This document shows, piece by piece, positions 4,860 through 6,298 of a DNA stretch of 6,298 bases. Source of the DNA: Treponema sp. (lineage in GTDB: Bacteria > Spirochaetota > Spirochaetia > Treponematales > Treponemataceae); the NCBI GenBank assembly GCA_023231445.1, contig JALNVF010000159.1:1-6298 (forward strand), read 5' to 3'. The notes beneath the pieces are model-generated. The model was not told the origin of the DNA, searched no databases, and saw only the letters and a program-made list of their open reading frames with translations. Numbering within the stretch: the first letter of the stretch is position 1; every line of letters starts with the position of its first letter. The position numbers and the translations under genes were made by a program.

Positions 4860-5435
4860 ATGACAACAAGAATCTACTTCGTGCGGCACGCGCTGCCCGT
4901 TCAGGAACATGCTGACGACAGGACGAGACCTTTAACAGATGAGGGCCAAACGGATTCCGCTCTCGTACAGGATTTTCTGAGTGATAAAAATATCGGCGTT
5001 TTTTACTGCAGCCCGTACAGGCGCAGTCTTGACACGATACGAAGTGCGGCAAACCAGTACCATCAGGAAATAAAAACGGACGAACGGCTCCATGAACGGA
5101 AATCAGGACCCGGCGGAAATAATTATGAAATGTTCCGGAAGAGGTGGTCAGACCACTCGTTTCATGAAGAAGGCGGTGAATCAATTTCCATGGTTCAGGA
5201 ACGGAACATTGCAGCGCTGACTGATATTCTCAAAACAAACGCGGGTAAAAATATTGTCATCGGCACACACGGTACAGCACTAAGTTCGGTACTGAATTAT
5301 TATGATCCGTCATTCTCCTGTGACGACTTTATGCGCATCATCGACTGGATGCCGTATATCATTGAACTTGATTTTGACGGTACGACACTTGTCTGTAAAA
5401 GAGAACATATCCATATAGAAAAGAAACACAACTGA
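4860..5435 (+). CDS. Histidine phosphatase family protein (phosphoglycerate-mutase-like)
   Basis: This 191-residue cytoplasmic enzyme should remove phosphate from a small metabolite or protein through a phosphohistidine intermediate. The N-terminal motif I-Y-F-V-R-H-A has Arg9 and the nucleophile His10, with Ala in place of the usual Gly after His. P-L-T-D-E-G-Q (24-30) and C-S-P-Y-R-R-S-L-D-T (50-59, Arg55) follow. Glu79 in L-H-E-R fits the general acid/base region. G-G-E-S (105-108) and the second catalytic His137 in I-G-T-H-G-T-A complete the set. All core catalytic residues are present and the length is typical of small members such as CobC or GpmB-like proteins; specificity cannot be read from the sequence. 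It is divergent from the TraX gene and 59 bases upstream of the ABC-F gene, with which it may share a transcript. Confidence 0.88.
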   Translation: MTTRIYFVRHALPVQEHADDRTRPLTDEGQTDSALVQDFLSDKNIGVFYCSPYRRSLDTIRSAANQYHQEIKTDERLHERKSGPGGNNYEMFRKRWSDHSFHEEGGESISMVQERNIAALTDILKTNAGKNIVIGTHGTALSSVLNYYDPSFSCDDFMRIIDWMPYIIELDFDGTTLVCKREHIHIEKKHN

Positions 5436-5480
5436 ACTTACAAGTCAAACTACTTGCATTCTCTGCGTTTTTTCCAATAG

Positions 5481-5486
5481 TATAAA
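5481..5486 (+). promoter_or_regulatory. Candidate -10 element (TATAAA) for the ABC-F gene
   Basis: TATAAA matches five of six -10 consensus positions and ends eight bases before the ATG at 5495. This would place the transcript start at or just before the start codon. A TTGCAT hexamer at 5454-5459 is 21 bases upstream, too far for a standard -35, so the promoter call is uncertain. Confidence 0.35.
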
Positions 5487-5494
5487 CACCGTTG

Positions 5495-6298
5495 ATGATA
5501 CAAATACATACCATTTCTTTTTCATATCCCGATTCTGCAGTTACGCTGTTTGAAGATTTTTCTGCCGTTCTCGGTACTGCCGGCGGATCCGGTACAGGAA
5601 GCTGGACGTGTATCGCAGGCGCAAACGGCTGTGGAAAAACGACGCTGCTGCATCTCATAGAAGGAACGCTTATCCCGTCGGCAGGCAGTATATCGTCAGG
5701 GAATGCCGTATACTGCGCACAGAACTGTGGTACGCTGCCGGAAAACGCATATGCATCGTTCTGGGATGCAGACAACGACATCCGCCGTTTCTTTTCGATG
5801 ACGGGGATAAAGGAAGAACAGTTTGACAGATGGGAAACGCTTTCCGGTGGAGAAAAAAAACGCATACAGATTGCATGCGTGCTTGCAGAAGAGCCTCAGG
5901 TACTTCTGCTCGATGAACCGACAAATCATCTTGACGCAGCTTCAAAGGAGCAGATACTCCGGGCACTTGCCCTGTACAGGGGAACTGGCGTCATTGTAAG
6001 CCACGACCGCGCTTTTTCGGATGAGTTGTGCGGTTCCACATTGTATTTGTTCCGCCCAGCCGTTTCTTTTTCCGGAGGGGCCGACTGCGTTCAGGGTAAA
6101 ACGTATCCCGGCGGACTTGGCAGAGCGCTTGAACTCAGAGAAGCGGAAACCGGTGCAGCACGTGCAGAATGGCAGAAAAACGACGACGCAGCTGCAAAAG
6201 CAGCATCACTTTCCGACAAATGGCAGCGTGAAGCGGAACATTCTGCAAACAGGATGCGCAAATCCCTTGCAGTAAAAAAAGGCGACCATGATGCAGCC
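5495..6298 (+). CDS. ABC-F family ATPase, N-terminal domain and linker start (3' end outside window)
   Basis: The frame is open for 268 codons to the right edge. The first ATPase domain has Walker A G-A-N-G-C-G-K-T (42-49), a Q-loop Gln76, signature L-S-G-G-E-K-K-R (117-123 region), Walker B L-L-L-D-E-P-T-N-H-L-D (Asp140, Glu141) and the switch His170 in V-S-H-D-R-A-F. E-P-T-N-H-L-D is diagnostic of ABC-F proteins, which act on ribosomes in the cytoplasm and are not transporters. Only about 70 residues separate Walker A from the signature, as in Lsa/Vga-type antibiotic-resistance factors and shorter than in EttA. From about 205 a charged helical linker begins, ending in K-K-G-D-H-D-A-A; the linker tip and second ATPase domain lie outside. 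A Gly-rich loop (about 28-36) precedes Walker A. No SD precedes the ATG; TTG at 5492 is an alternative start. Resistance is possible but unproven. Confidence 0.88.
   Translation, partial: MIQIHTISFSYPDSAVTLFEDFSAVLGTAGGSGTGSWTCIAGANGCGKTTLLHLIEGTLIPSAGSISSGNAVYCAQNCGTLPENAYASFWDADNDIRRFFSMTGIKEEQFDRWETLSGGEKKRIQIACVLAEEPQVLLLDEPTNHLDAASKEQILRALALYRGTGVIVSHDRAFSDELCGSTLYLFRPAVSFSGGADCVQGKTYPGGLGRALELREAETGAARAEWQKNDDAAAKAASLSDKWQREAEHSANRMRKSLAVKKGDHDAA

Noticed and set aside
5359..5865. 168-codon antisense frame across the phosphatase end and ABC-F start
   Set aside because: It overlaps the Walker A and signature region of the ABC-F gene and has no recognisable features.

Overview
The window looks like chromosomal DNA from a host-associated spirochaete, most probably a Treponema-like organism. 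The base composition is moderate. Genes are tightly packed with short spacers, purine-rich Shine-Dalgarno (SD) sites are common, and one exported protein reads like an outer-membrane beta-strand protein, which suggests a diderm cell. Many of the families (WYL, COG4832 GyrI-like, TraX, ABC-F) are also common in Firmicutes, so the assignment is a moderate-confidence inference. There are no RNA genes, insertion sequences, CRISPR arrays or attachment sites.

Bases 2-3882 carry six plus-strand genes: the C-terminal part of a WYL transcriptional regulator (cut by the left edge), a GNAT acetyltransferase, a DJ-1/PfpI protein whose start overlaps the GNAT stop (ATGA), a GyrI-like small-molecule-binding protein, a CPBP (Rce1-like) intramembrane protease homologue, and an exported beta-rich protein or lipoprotein. 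A perfect 10-bp inverted repeat lies between the WYL gene and the GNAT gene. A 7-bp inverted repeat buries the SD site of the CPBP gene. The first four genes form a plausible small-molecule sensing and detoxification cassette. The CPBP/exported-protein pair is a second, membrane-directed unit.

Bases 3970-4731 encode a TraX-family membrane protein on the minus strand, convergent with the exported protein and divergent from a histidine phosphatase (4860-5435, plus). A gene starting at 5495 runs off the right edge. It encodes the first ATPase domain and start of the linker of an ABC-F protein, with a short ABC1 helical region like that of antibiotic-resistance (ARE) ABC-F proteins. The TraX and ABC-F genes both lack an SD and have a -10-like hexamer ending 8-9 bases before the start codon, so both may be leaderless.

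I see no clearly new multi-gene system. The points most worth following are the His-to-Gln change in motif 2 of the CPBP protein, the possible WYL operator at 441-466, the GNAT/DJ-1/GyrI-like cassette, and the two apparently leaderless genes.
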